From Dirofilaria immitis (Eukaryota > Nematoda > Chromadorea > Rhabditida > Onchocercidae), in contig JAKNDB010000092.1 in NCBI GenBank assembly GCA_024305405.1, positions 2,821,501 through 2,885,500 on the forward strand: 64,000 nucleotides of DNA, in the 5' to 3' direction. The position numbers were made by a program, and so were the translations under genes. The notes under the pieces are model-generated. The model had not been told where the DNA came from. It was given only the letters and a program-made list of their open reading frames with translations, and did no database searches. Below, piece after piece: positions 1 to 10,915 of the stretch (within the stretch, counting starts at the first letter, position 1; every line of letters starts with the position of its first letter).

Positions 1-149
1 TTTAAGTATGTTGTGCATTTTCGAAATTATTAAAATTGCTTAGATTCAAAGTTTTGATAAATTCTACGTATATGTTTGCTATCTTTTATTTATTGCATCA
101 AACATACTGTGAAAATAGAAATATAAAGCATGAAGTAACATCACAAAAA

Positions 150-223
150 ACACTATTTTCAATTGGGATAAGTCGTCGCTCTCCGGAAGCAAAGGTTAGC
201 AGGTTCGATTCTTGCTAGGATCG
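150..223 (+). pseudogene. Degenerate tRNA-Arg(CCG)-like sequence
   Basis: The 3' half looks like a tRNA. The anticodon stem 176-180/188-192 pairs at 4 of 5 positions around a 7-base loop 181-187 whose anticodon (183-185) reads CCG. The T-arm 199-215 pairs fully (one G-U) around TTCGATT, and an intact B-box GGTTCGATTC lies at 202-211. The 3' acceptor strand would be TAGGATC (216-222). The 5' half does not fit: the D-stem and the 5' acceptor strand do not pair with their partners. I therefore read it as a tRNA relic or the head of a tRNA-derived SINE. The arginine assignment rests on the anticodon and overall resemblance to nematode tRNA-Arg. The 5' end is approximate. Confidence 0.45.
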
Positions 224-3200
224 AAGTTTTGTCATGCTTGTTTATTCATTGGAACTGGAAAAGTTAAAGAACTTATTAAAAGATGCGTTAGAAATGCTGT
301 CAGTTTGAAAAAATAGACTCAAAATCCACTTGAAATTAAAATATTAATTAAAATATCACTACTTATGTTTGTTTATTTAAGTCAAGTTTAGACAGCTAAT
401 TACAATAAAGAAAGAAAATAATTCGTTTTATAACTTTCAATTTTTTAACTGGCATGTTTTAGTCTCGATTTCAGGAGATTTCTTTTTTCTTCTTAACGCT
501 TAAAAGAAACGGTCATTATTTATCAAGAGTCTAGAAATGCATATTCAGGTGTGAAGGAAACATTAATTATGCCAGATGCGATGGATCTGAAAAGACTGAA
601 GGAGTAAGCGGGTTTGTCATTAAAGCTTAATAGTATATGCATATATGTAAGCAGTCAGTGAAATCAGCAATACAATTTAAATGATATATTGAATGCTTTG
701 GTACTTTAAAAAGATATGTCAAATAGCTGATAATAAATGAGTAAATTAAAATGTTAAATTTCATTTCACATTTAAGCACATTAAAGTGGTAATAGTTTCT
801 GATACATATAGCTTGATATTCTATTGATTCTTTAGTTTTAAATGTTCAAAAATCCCAAAGATTTCATTGCAAAAAATAGTCTTTGTTATGTTTGCTCTAT
901 GCATGCCTTCAGAATATATTTTAAATGTTATGTAAATATGGCATTTTCTATATGGTTTAAATGTCTCAGCATTTTTACTGGAGATTATTGAAATGTTCGG
1001 AAATCTTTTTCCCTCGAATAATAAGTGTACTTTTTAAATCATGTATTTATCATCTCGGCCAATGTCTCAAAACTCAGTGAAGCAGTTGCAAAATATCAAT
1101 GCAAAAGAAGCCATTGACAATATTTTTCTCATTATTTAAAAATGCATTTGAAGCAATTTCAGAATCTTTGAGAACTTTTATGCAAAAATCAGAATTTTTC
1201 TTCTGTCTAATATGACGTAAAAACTTTTGGGGAAGATTCGTAGCATTGAATTTAGAACAGAAATATAGTATTTTTCAGTCTTTTACTTCTGAATCTGAAT
1301 ATATCCGTAACCAAAGATAAATAATTTTTCTCATTACATGTATTTATTATACCCCATAACTATTTTTTTCTTGGTTACTATATCTTAAATAATTATTTCA
1401 GGTATTCGCGGATGTATTGAGATATCATTCATAGTTTATCAAAAGCAGAAACAAATATGTAAAATGTGCAGATGTGAAAGATGCCATGCCAGATTTATCA
1501 CATTAGATACTACTCCAAAATAAAATGTATATCAGTATGTTTGTTGCTTCTGAAACGTTGCATTTCTTTTAATTTGACTAAGAAATATTTATGGTGGAAA
1601 TATTGAAGAATCCGAATCACGCATGAGAATCTTTTCTCATTACCTTTTATGAGGAGTATTTTGACATCTTTCATTAGATACTGCATATTTCTTTATCAAG
1701 TTATATGTATTCCAGAGTATCGGATAGTTTTTTGTTTCTATAGAATGGAATTGAATGTTCAATTAGAAAAGATATTAAGGAATAGGACACAAATTTGGGA
1801 AATAATTCAGGAGTTAGTTGCCAAATAAGAATCTTTTCTGAATTTTTGGCTTTGTCTAAAATTAACTGTTTGATAGATAACTGTCGGTGAATTTTGTATT
1901 AATTTGCATTTCCTTTTTATATTGAAAATAGTGGCAATCCTCTCTTTAGGAAGGAATTCTTCTCTTTATTCCTTGTTATCTGGAAGGAAATAAATTCTTC
2001 AAATGTATTTATCTTACTTTCCAGACTTAGCTTTTTAAATTGGTAAGTTTATACACATTCATAGCAATCATGCTAGAAAGTAGCAGTCAAAGCAACCTTC
2101 TTCCTTGCTTTTTTGTTGAAATAATTTAGCAATTTTCTTGTGTGCTATTAGAGTGGCAATTAAGAACAGTAGTTGGATGGAAAAGGGAGAGGAAAATGTC
2201 CAGTAATTAATCAGCATACCTTTAGTGTATTGGGAAGGATAATCTGTTGGGCCAACCCATCGCTTATTTCATTTTTAGATAAAACTTTTGGCAAACAACA
2301 TTTTTAATTTAAATGCTTGCTCACTTCTGTGTGTCCTCCCATCCCACCCATTCCAGACACCTGCTCTATCTCATATCATTGATGTATCTTACATTTGACA
2401 AATGTACCATTGCCCTTTTTGATTTGGAATGGGTGGGGTGGGATGTGCGAAAAAGCCTCATTTTCCATCATCTTTCTTGTATTAATTAAATTTATTAATT
2501 TTAATGCAATGGGCAATGGAATGTGCCCCTTCTTCGTCATTTATAGAGATCAGCCTTGCACCTGACAATGCTTCTTCAATTCTTCCTCCAGCATTTATGG
2601 ATGATGGCCCAATATTACATAGAATTGAGTATCCATTTCAACTGATAACATCACCATTTAAATTGATAATGTTGTTTATCAAGAATACACCGTCTTCTTT
2701 TTATTTATTTTTTTTTTGAAAGGCTGTTTTATTAGTCTAACTGTAAAAGAACAAAAATAAGATTTCTGATACAAAAATAGTCTCAATTACGGATAAATAC
2801 GCCTTTTAAAGGATTCTCCATCAACCTCTTTACTTAAACGTAAATATGTGATAATATCCAAACCAAATATATGAAAATAAATATCCAATATAACTATTTT
2901 CAAATAGTTATAGGTGGCATACCATTACTGGAAATGAATTATACGGAACTGCTTGATCGCCTTGTTTATTTTGTTAATAAGAATTTTTTCTTAGTTCCGC
3001 AGAATTGCATAATTGCGAATAATTATAGAAGGAAAAGGGTAGATTTGGCAAATTGTTTCCAATAAAAATAAACAAACGTAAAAGCATTGAGACTATGTCG
3101 CTACAAGAAATCGACATGAAATGCGGCAGTTACTTGATAACGAGGTAGAATTTATGTAAAATGTCTTTTGTATGGAAATTGTGCCACACGATTACTATAT

Positions 3201-3432
3201 ATTAATGCAGTTTACTTGCATTCTGTCATGCGATTTCTTCAGTACGGATTCTAATAAGCATATATATTCTTATTTATATCGCATAACACGATTAACAAAT
3301 AAGTCTGCATTTTCCATGTAGAATCAAATGGTTTCCGCGAATCGTCAAAAGGCTGCCATTCGTCAATCTCAATTATCCCTAATCTCCATCAATGAGGTCT
3401 TTTAGATTCTTTTCTCATTAACATTTCTCTCA
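224..3432. other. Gene-poor AT-rich stretch
   Basis: No convincing exon was found on either strand. Two local points stand out. First, 2341-2354 and 2426-2444 form an imperfect inverted repeat (ATCCCACCCATTCC against GGAATGGGTGGGGTGGGAT) around a small palindrome at 2391-2405. Second, 2500-2645 has a more even base composition and is open on both strands, with a minus-strand reading that looks protein-like, but I recognise no family. Confidence 0.5.
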
Positions 3433-3503
3433 TATATTCGTTTCCTTGAATATCTGAATATTGCGCGTTTTATAATCGCTTCGAATGAACAATATATATA
3501 CTG
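3433..3503 (+). repeat. 71-bp direct repeat, copy A
   Basis: It matches 4581-4651 at 69 of 71 positions, in the same orientation. It ends exactly where recognisable glyA homology begins. Its last 16 bases (AACAATATATATACTG) also recur at the 3' end of the valS fragment at 4013-4028. It may be part of the inserted bacterial material or a local duplication made when the fragments were joined. Confidence 0.8.
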
Positions 3504-3712
3504 ATGTTCAACCTCATTCTGGTTCTCAGGCAAATCAAGCAGTGTTTGCTTCACTGCTTGATCCAGGTGATGTAATACTTGGCTTATCATTAAGCTGCGG
3601 TGGGCATTTAACTCATGGTGCAGAGCCAAGTCTTTCTGGCAAATGGTTTAGGTCAATTCAGTATACAGTTAACCGGGACACTTATTTGCTCGATATGGAT
3701 GAGGTAGAGAAC
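3504..3712 (+). pseudogene. glyA: Wolbachia-type glyA fragment (serine hydroxymethyltransferase)
   Basis: This is an internal piece of bacterial serine hydroxymethyltransferase, about 70 codons of a protein of roughly 420. Diagnostic residues are [15 protein letters not shown], then GGHLTHG and LSGKWF, the core around the PLP and tetrahydrofolate sites. There is no start, no upstream domain and no C-terminal half. The reading frame runs on from the 71-bp repeat by chance and stops at 3721. The sequence is of alpha-proteobacterial (Rickettsiales/Wolbachia) type by recollection. It abuts a malic-enzyme fragment in the opposite orientation and a valS fragment, which are not neighbours in one bacterial operon. 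It is therefore a non-functional nuclear insertion of endosymbiont DNA rather than a gene. Confidence 0.85.
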
Positions 3713-3826
3713 GTTCTTTAGTATCGGTTGCATATTTTTCCTTCCACTTGTTCATGTCCTCTTTTCTGTCCTTGTATATTACTCCTTTCTTATCACACAG
3801 TACTATGGTTTTAGCGCCCATGTACC
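3710..3826 (-). pseudogene. Wolbachia-type malic enzyme fragment
   Basis: The minus-strand reading gives [16 protein letters not shown] followed by MNKWKEKYATDT. This matches the NAD-binding part of bacterial NADP-malic enzyme (MaeB family), where a V/A-K-x-I-x-V-C-D-x-K-G-V-I-Y strand precedes an MN-W/Y-K-x-x-Y/F-A helix. Only about 38 codons survive of a protein of over 400. The fragment overlaps the end of the glyA piece by a few bases and meets the valS piece head-on, so three unrelated bacterial gene fragments are stitched together within 550 bp. It cannot encode a working enzyme. Wolbachia origin is inferred from the company it keeps. Confidence 0.7.
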
Positions 3827-4030
3827 TTGTGGTATTCAAAACGTAAAGGAGAAGAAGGCACAATTATTTTAGCTGAAGCAAAGGATTTACCTATGGATCC
3901 ACTTAAAGATTTACCAAAAGGATATAGTAAAGAAGAGGTCATCTCAGATCAAGATGTTATGGATACTTGGTTCACAAGTGCAATTACTCCTCAGTTAAAT
4001 GCGTTGGCGATAAACAATATATATACTGAA
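3827..4030 (+). pseudogene. valS: Wolbachia-type valS fragment (valyl-tRNA synthetase)
   Basis: The reading [11 protein letters not shown], then [11 protein letters not shown] and [17 protein letters not shown] matches the class I ValRS catalytic domain just after the editing domain; the DVMDTWFTS block is highly diagnostic. About 65 of some 800-900 codons are present, with neither the HIGH nor the KMSKS region. Identity fades after ALAINN, at the third copy of the AACAATATATATACTG motif. Downstream codons to 4072 stay open but are not recognised. Same interpretation as glyA: a fossil insertion of endosymbiont DNA. Confidence 0.85.
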
Positions 4031-4144
4031 TATGACACCGCTGCAAGCGATGAAAAAACAAATTCAAAATGATAGCATGTAAAATTAACGGCTTTTGTTT
4101 TATCACAAGAAATTTGATTATATCATCGTAATAAATAGATTATC

Positions 4145-4265
4145 ATTGCAGTATGTTATGGTTATAGACCCGCTGGTTGCTTGGCGTTTATTAAGCGGTG
4201 CCCGTGCTACAGCCGGACTGTTAAGCTGGTTCATTTTGATAAAACTGATGCTATACAATGTTAAA
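4145..4265. other. Compositionally distinct segment, possibly more bacterial DNA
   Basis: About 50% G+C in the middle (4165-4235), against roughly 30% around it, and directly downstream of the Wolbachia fragments. It is open in one plus frame with a hydrophobic reading (WRLLSGARATAGLLSW) and also partly open on the minus strand. I do not recognise a protein, so foreign origin is only suggested by composition and position. Confidence 0.3.
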
Positions 4266-4580
4266 ATAACAATTTCAATTATTTAAAAATATTCTTATAG
4301 ATATTCTAAGTAAATTATATTTATGAAAATACTATATACTTTTTTGTGGAACGAACCAAAGCTTATAGAAAAAATGATTAATTTATTGACAGATCATTTG
4401 CTAATTTTTTCCATGATAAATAATCTAGTTATTGTGTTAATTTTGCAAAATACCATATTTTGCTATATTACAAAGTCTACTGTACAATATTTACCGTATT
4501 CTACCGTATGATAATATATTACTTTATATTTGCTAGGGCAGAATCAGTGGATCGCTTGCTGCGAATCATTGGTAATGCCG

Positions 4581-4651
4581 TATATTCGTTTCCTTGAATA
4601 TCTGAATATTGAGCGTTTTATAATTGCTTCGAATGAACAATATATATACTG
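4581..4651 (+). repeat. 71-bp direct repeat, copy B
   Basis: Second copy of the 3433-3503 sequence, differing at two positions. It lies inside a 120-codon plus-strand ORF (4530-4892) that I do not recognise. Together the copies bracket the glyA/malic enzyme/valS mosaic, as expected from duplicative rearrangement or from a repeat carried in with the insertion. Confidence 0.8.
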
Positions 4652-7600
4652 TTTTCGACTTAATTACAAGTTGAATCTAATGGAAGCTCCATACCTGAAT
4701 ATTCCGAAGAAAATCTTTGTTATGCTTATTACAAATTACTTTGCTAGTTTCAGTATTAAGATGTGTAATCGATTCTGTTTAGGCGAATTTATTTTGCGGG
4801 GACTAGCAAATAAGACAATAAAGACAATCCCTGTTCACAGTTCCTTTATTAGCTGCAGGCTATTAGCAAAATTGCCAATTAGCATGAATTGAGCAACATG
4901 AGAGAACATATGTTGATTCAGGAAAGTATAGTCATATGCTGATTCAAGAAAAGTCATACTTCGGATGATATATTGTTCCAAAAAGAATTGCTTCATAATG
5001 GATAGAACTTTGACAATGACTTTTAGTCAGTTTGCTTGTCAGAAAATACATGGAGCAATTATCATTTCTATATATCAATTTATCTATCTTTATGGATATC
5101 TAAATAAGTACTCATGCTGGTTTTTTCATTATAAATACCTTTACGGGATTTTTTTCAATTTCATTCATTAGATACTACCTCATGAGAAGAGCTAATATTT
5201 TCATTTCGATCGTAGTAAAACTCTATTTTTATGTTTATTTCGTTTTGCTGCTACTTCTAGAAAACATTCTTGTTCCGAATTTACTTCATTCATTAACTTC
5301 ATGCAGGACATGCTGAGCAAGTCAATAATCCGTTCCCATTATATTTATCATGCAAATCGCCAAAGTTATCTTGTTTGACTTACGTCATTTCAGAAGTGTC
5401 CTTTGCATGGGAGTGAGATTGGAAGCTTTTGCTCGTTGAATATTTATTACAATATGTTGATATTTATCATGATCGCTTATAGTCCATCTCTTCTTTAGCA
5501 AGCGTGATCGCATCGTGGACCAGAATGACAAAAGTAAAAAACTGTGCTTCCCAGGTGTGATGTTAGAGAAAATAGTGAAGTTAATGTAGGGAAAGGGAGC
5601 GGGTGATTCAACTCGATTTTCCTCTTCTGCCTAATTTTCCACTCTCCTGTACAACCGCTCTAGACGAGTTGTACAAGTTGATTTTCGCGTTTCATATCGA
5701 GCAATATGCGTTTCATTCTTTATTTCTTGTTGCTCATGCCACGGTTGACTATAATTTCATTTTCTATTCCGTTATTGTCGGCGCATGCAATTTCTGTTAT
5801 TATCGACCTATATAATCCATTCTACCAACATTTATAAGTCAGGTTTTCGAGATTGAATGTTGAATAATAAATACTTCAGAAGAAATCTTTCGCTATGTAT
5901 TATATTTCTCATGCATAAATTTCATGGCGGTAATTTATATAGCACTATGTTATCTATTCGTACTATGTCAAATATTTTTCCACATCTTTTTTCTTACGAT
6001 ATAACGAAGTTGCTGAGAAGTAGAGCTAAAGACATTCAGAAATATCGTTCTTAACATTTAGTTATATGCTAAGCATTACCATCCCTTCTGTATTTATGGT
6101 AAATTAATGTGTTACTCAACACTTTACAAGCATTTATAACTAGAAACTTTGATGAAGATGCTATTCAGATTATATCATTTCATATATTTCAAAATAGGAA
6201 ATATAAAAATTTTTTTCTGAAATATTATTTTCTATTCGTTCAGCAGTATCAAAAAATCTCAAATTCCTGCTAAACAAAATATACGATCGAGAATTTTCTA
6301 GAATTGTCTGAGGCATACTGAAGATTACGCAAATTTAAGTTAATTCGATAAAAATTACTGTCAGTGCTTCGTAGTATCATGAGCCCTAAAGGACTGGTCC
6401 TATGGGAAAGTTAAGATAAGGAAAAAATTCGGATCTTTTTTACTACATTATTCATCGGTATTATTTATTATCAATTAATTAATTTTGATAATATATGAAT
6501 GGGAAATACAAGAATGGCATTAGCAATTAGTGGTTTTTTTTGATGGAATGAAATTTCTAACAAATATTAAAAAAAAAAAAGATGTTGAACTGATTTCACA
6601 TGCTCTAATCTGAAACATCTGTGGTCCAGAATTTGCTTAATCGAAGTCCAGAATTTGCTTAATCGGATGTTCAAAAGTAACGTATTTAATTTTTAAATGT
6701 TTTATAGAAGTAGCCATTCCATTTCATTAATAGTTCCTTTGCATTTTCTTCTCTTCTGATGTTTTTTAAAACTCTAAAACATAGCACTTGAAAGTACAGT
6801 AGTATTTTCTGATTTTTTTATTCTCAGTTATTTGTTTAATTTAAATCGAAACAGATTTTCACTCATCGAAGTAAGATTGCTACGAAATTCTTAATCTTAA
6901 TGAAGGATTGAAAATTTGGTATACTGGTATACTTTATCGTTTGTTCAACTTTTTGGATTTTTCAAATCGATTTTGGCTTTCGTAGAATTTTGAGCGATTA
7001 TAAAAATAAAACGCGCGTAAGTTGACTATATTTATTTATATAAATGCTACAAAGGCAAATACGAAGAGGAATTCCTAAAAATAACAATAAGTCCGAGATG
7101 TAAACAAAATTTAGGAAGAATGAAGTAATACATTTTGATACCAGTTAATCTCTTGTTTAGTAATAACACATTTTTCATAATTTTTATAACTGAACCGAAG
7201 CAAATTCCAAAAGTACTAAGCATCACTCATCCATTCATCCACCAGTTTTTAAAATTTACCTTTAGAATCCTTAAAAATAAATTAATGGGATTTTAACTTT
7301 TACATGTGAACATGACGAACATAAGTCAAATAATTTCTTGCTTCATTATGAAACTCCCGTATTATGAACTATGTTGTTTCGAAAAGAAGCTTCAAATTTT
7401 TGATGAATACACACGATCTACAGATTACAATATTTTAAAAGATGAAAATATGAGCACTGTAGGATTGAGAACAAAAGAAAGAAAAGTTGGCAAGGCCAAG
7501 AAATAAATATTTCACTAGCGTTGCATTATATAATATCTATCCAATATGTAACTGTCGTATGATAACTAGCCACACTATCTGCAGTATAATTTGATATATA

Positions 7601-8559
7601 TAAATTAGACATTTTAAAAATTTTGGCCGCATTTTCTCATGTTATGAGATGCTTTTTATCCCAAACTCTTAGAATTATTTCGATGAGATTTGTTAAAAAT
7701 GTAAAAAAATTAGATGATTTGCAAATAATATGGCTTCAATATCTGAAGATGTTTTAAACTGACAGAGCTGAGGTAGAAAATTTAATTTCCAGCTCAAAAA
7801 GTATGTCAAAACCAAGATCGTTTTAACATCAAAAATTTACCTTTAAATTAAGTTGAACACCGAATAAATCTGCCGAGCTGTACTGCTCCGAGGATCAATA
7901 ACATAAATTTGTAAGAGGCGACAGAAAATAATAAAATAATTTTAAAAATATTAGTTGTAAGTGCCCACAAATAATACTGAGATCCATTTAAAAATATACT
8001 TGCTTTACTGTTGGCCTATATTTTATTCAAAAATCCATTCATGCTAAAAATTCGATTTAAATACTAATGATAATTCCTGACGAATTTTTTGAAACAAAAC
8101 TTACAAAATCTTAGTCCAGTAAGACAAAGCTAAAAATCCAATCAGATCTCGTCTTCTTATTTTAAAATTTTCAAGAAGATAATTCGACATATCTTTGAAG
8201 TTATGTTGAAAATAAGCTCTGAAATATGTTTGCTACGAAATTATGCTATATATATTATAAAATAAGAATCAGTCATGGGCTGTACAGAGTAACATTTCAC
8301 GAATTTTCTTTCGAAATTTCTTCCTGTAGTTCAAATCGACTGTTGCAGTTATGCCCGTAACAACAGCAAAATGTACTCCTGTCAGCAACACATTTGCGTT
8401 GCTCGCAGTTATTCATCGATATCTATAATTAGTGTTGAGTGAATTAGTTCTAGAGATTGATGGAAGAAGTTATACATTTCCATTGATTTCAAATTCAGAA
8501 CCAACATGCTAGTCTCTCTATCTCGAAGGTATCATAGTTTTTAGGCAATTTAAAAAAAT
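4652..8559. other. No gene seen
   Basis: AT-rich sequence without supported exons. Open frames at 5603-5815, 5857-6054 and 7306-7506 have no recognisable domain and no convincing splice context. A hairpin with 8-bp arms sits at 5648-5675, and a short tandem duplication at 6624-6665. Confidence 0.5.
6624..6665 (+). repeat. 22-bp tandem duplication
   Basis: The unit GTCCAGAATTTGCTTAATCG appears twice in a row with a period of 22. It is probably a slippage or fill-in duplication. Confidence 0.8.
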
Positions 8560-8811
8560 TTGATGAAAAGACTGATTAAGTTTTCTGTGAAATATCTGAT
8601 GCTTCTCTCTTTGCTTCTCTTTCTTACTACCTATTATTTAATTTTTAAGCAAATCTCACTCATTCAAAAACGAAACGTAAAAGTAAAATTACCGCTTGCT
8701 GCACCCAGCAGTCTTGCACGAGTGCTTCATTCTTCATGTTCCAAATCGCATAGCACCCAACGCGCATATCATCTGATAGTGGTCGGTAGCATCGTTTCAT
8801 CTGCTATTTAG
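8560..8811 (+). CDS. Hypothetical type II membrane-anchored protein or first exon
   Basis: An open frame of 83 codons. A short basic N-terminus (MMKRLIKFSVKY) is followed by one hydrophobic segment (about residues 13-30, LMLLSLLLFLTTYYLIF), then a basic stem-like stretch. This is the layout of type II Golgi enzymes such as nematode glycosyltransferases, but no catalytic domain is present and the family is a guess. GT dinucleotides near 8780-8790 could serve as a splice donor, in which case this is a first exon whose partners I could not find. It could also be spurious. Confidence 0.3.
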   Translation: MMKRLIKFSVKYLMLLSLLLFLTTYYLIFKQISLIQKRNVKVKLPLAAPSSLARVLHSSCSKSHSTQRAYHLIVVGSIVSSAI

Positions 8812-9404
8812 CAACTAACAAATTTTGCATTTTTACTAAATTTTATTTTGTTGTAGGATGTGAAAAATAAGTAATGGAAAATGGTCAGTTTCTGGGGAGA
8901 AGAACAGATAGTTCTAACAGTGAGAATTAAAAGACGAACCACAGAGCTTCCATCGAGCAGACTTTTCCGGCATTTCACGTATTCTCGTCCGTGAACATCG
9001 AAACTTGTAAGCTGCTGAATGGACGATTGTATGCGATGTCGACGTAGCAGTCTTCAAATGTTTTACAATTGTGAGCGCATGCAATCACTTTGACGTAATA
9101 GATAGCGGACTATGAAAACAAGGTTCCTTCCTCCCTCATCCTGGAAATTTGATCAAACAAATCCGACCTGAAGTTTCAAAGATAAGGTCTCTTTATAAAT
9201 GTCCTGAATTTAAATTTGAGATTAGATTTCCATCATGATTCGATTGTCAAAATTAAACCGTAAAATAAATTTCCATTTAAAATTACGGTATGAAAAGAAA
9301 CATCAATTCTTGGAAATGAAAAACAGGACTTTTGTTAAGCCGGGGAAAAGAGGTGAGAGGAGAGAGAGCAGGTGACAAAGGAGAGTGAGAAAAACCTTGC
9401 TAGC

Positions 9405-9596
9405 CTACCGATGTGTCCTGTGATGTCGAGTGTTCTGTTTTGCACGCTCCAGGAAACTATCAATCAAAGCGGACACATCCAATTCGTCATCATCCACTAC
9501 CGTATTCCGGCTCAAAGACTTCGTCTGTAGCAGATTGGTAGAGCACAGTAGGATAAGTACAAATATTTTGGATAATGTCGATGTTAATGATGCCAT
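9405..9596 (-). CDS. Small secreted peptide precursor (hypothetical)
   Basis: A 63-codon frame starting at 9596. A strong signal peptide is visible (residues 1 to about 26, core KIFVLILLCSTNLL), then a short acidic segment (VVDDDELDVSALIDSFLERA) and a basic tail (TRHHRTHR) before a TAG stop. Without the signal the product would be about 37 residues, in the size range of neuropeptide-like or host-interaction peptides, but there are no dibasic-cleaved repeats or RF-amide motifs. A possible donor (GTAGGC) overlaps the stop, so the frame could instead be the first exon of a longer protein. Composition is less AT-biased than the flanks, which favours coding. Confidence 0.45.
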   Translation of the reverse strand: MASLTSTLSKIFVLILLCSTNLLQTKSLSRNTVVDDDELDVSALIDSFLERAKQNTRHHRTHR

Positions 9597-10222
9597 TGCA
9601 GATTAGTTAACAACAGTACTGCAATATTCATCATTATGATTATGATTAACATACTTTCAATTTCAATAGCTATGATTTAATGAAGATCATATCACGAAGC
9701 TTCATCCAAAATGATTACGGGAAGCTATCAGAATTAGTAATGTAGGAAATAGTAGTTGTTAGTTAGGCAGTCATATACCCTACCAGACTATCGACAACTT
9801 CGAAATGCAAAATAGAGAGTTTTGCCCTTTTATATGTAGTGTAGTGCACTTTAAAGGGCATTTTAAAATAGAAACGAAAAAGACGAAATGCTCCTTTTTG
9901 TTCAATTCTACCATTATTGCTTTTAGAAAAGAATCCTTTTCCGCCCTCCTTTCCGTAAGATCATTAAAGTGCAGCTCTTAATCAGTTTATTTATGAATAA
10001 ATATGTCATCTCTAAACTAACTTGCAATCAATTCATTTCTCCTTATTTTTATCGTTTCTTCGGAACTTATAGACTTGTTTTTATTCAGACTTTGTTCTAA
10101 TTTTTTTTTAGAAATATCTCTCCACTAGAATGAATTGTTTTGAATATCTGAAGTTTTATGTCATGTTCAAGATACACTTAATCTTCAGTAAGCCAGTCGT
10201 ATTACTGAATCCGTGTCTATAT

Positions 10223-10246
10223 AATTATTATTATTATTATTATTAT
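10223..10246 (+). repeat. (TTA)n microsatellite
   Basis: About eight uninterrupted trinucleotide units. Confidence 0.9.
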
Positions 10247-10862
10247 GGTAGAAGAAAAAATCCAACAAATTTGTCTCCAGTGAAAAATAGAACTAATTGG
10301 AATAATTTTAACGCATATCGCACGGAAGCGAATACTACTTAACATATAAAAACGAATCAAACAAACTTTATTTGATAAGTTGAAATAGTAAAATACGAAT
10401 TATTCTATGGCTACAACTAGCTATTCATTCTAGTTCTTATGCACCAAATGCGATTTTTAACAAAACGCTTTTTTCTTTGCGTAGCTATAGTAATTGCACT
10501 TATCATAGCATAGGTTCATGGAAAAGATGATAGCACCGTCATAACAATCCATTCACACGGATTATTATAAACAAGATCACTGGTTGCAATAAATGCGTAA
10601 TTGCGGTTTGTTTAGAATGAATGATAACAATGAGTAGTGAGCAGAAGAGACAGGTGTGATTAAGTGAATTACTGTAAGACAACAAGCAATTAACGGCAAG
10701 TAGGTGACGACGACTTCAAGGTATGAAAGAAATGTGCTAGGGAAGTGAATTGGAGTCCGTGAAGCACCGAAGGTCAGGCGACAAAACTGCGGAATGGTTA
10801 GTGGCGGACAGACATCATCGGGAAGGGTGGCAGTAAGAAAATTCTCTCTTCCATCAACTAAT

Positions 10863-10893
<31 letters not shown>

Positions 10894-10915
10894 AACAGAC
10901 AGATAGATAGACAAA
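10863..10915 (+). repeat. (ACAG)n microsatellite
   Basis: Tetranucleotide array, degenerating to ACAA and ATAG units at its right end. It produces an artificial Leu/Ser/Val/Cys-rich open frame on the minus strand. Confidence 0.9.

Noticed and set aside
5660..5677. Resemblance of an 18-base stretch to the last codons of engineered GFP (reads LDELYK).
   Set aside because: Only six codons with two changes, no upstream GFP sequence, and it is explained as one arm region of a local hairpin (5648-5675). Chance.
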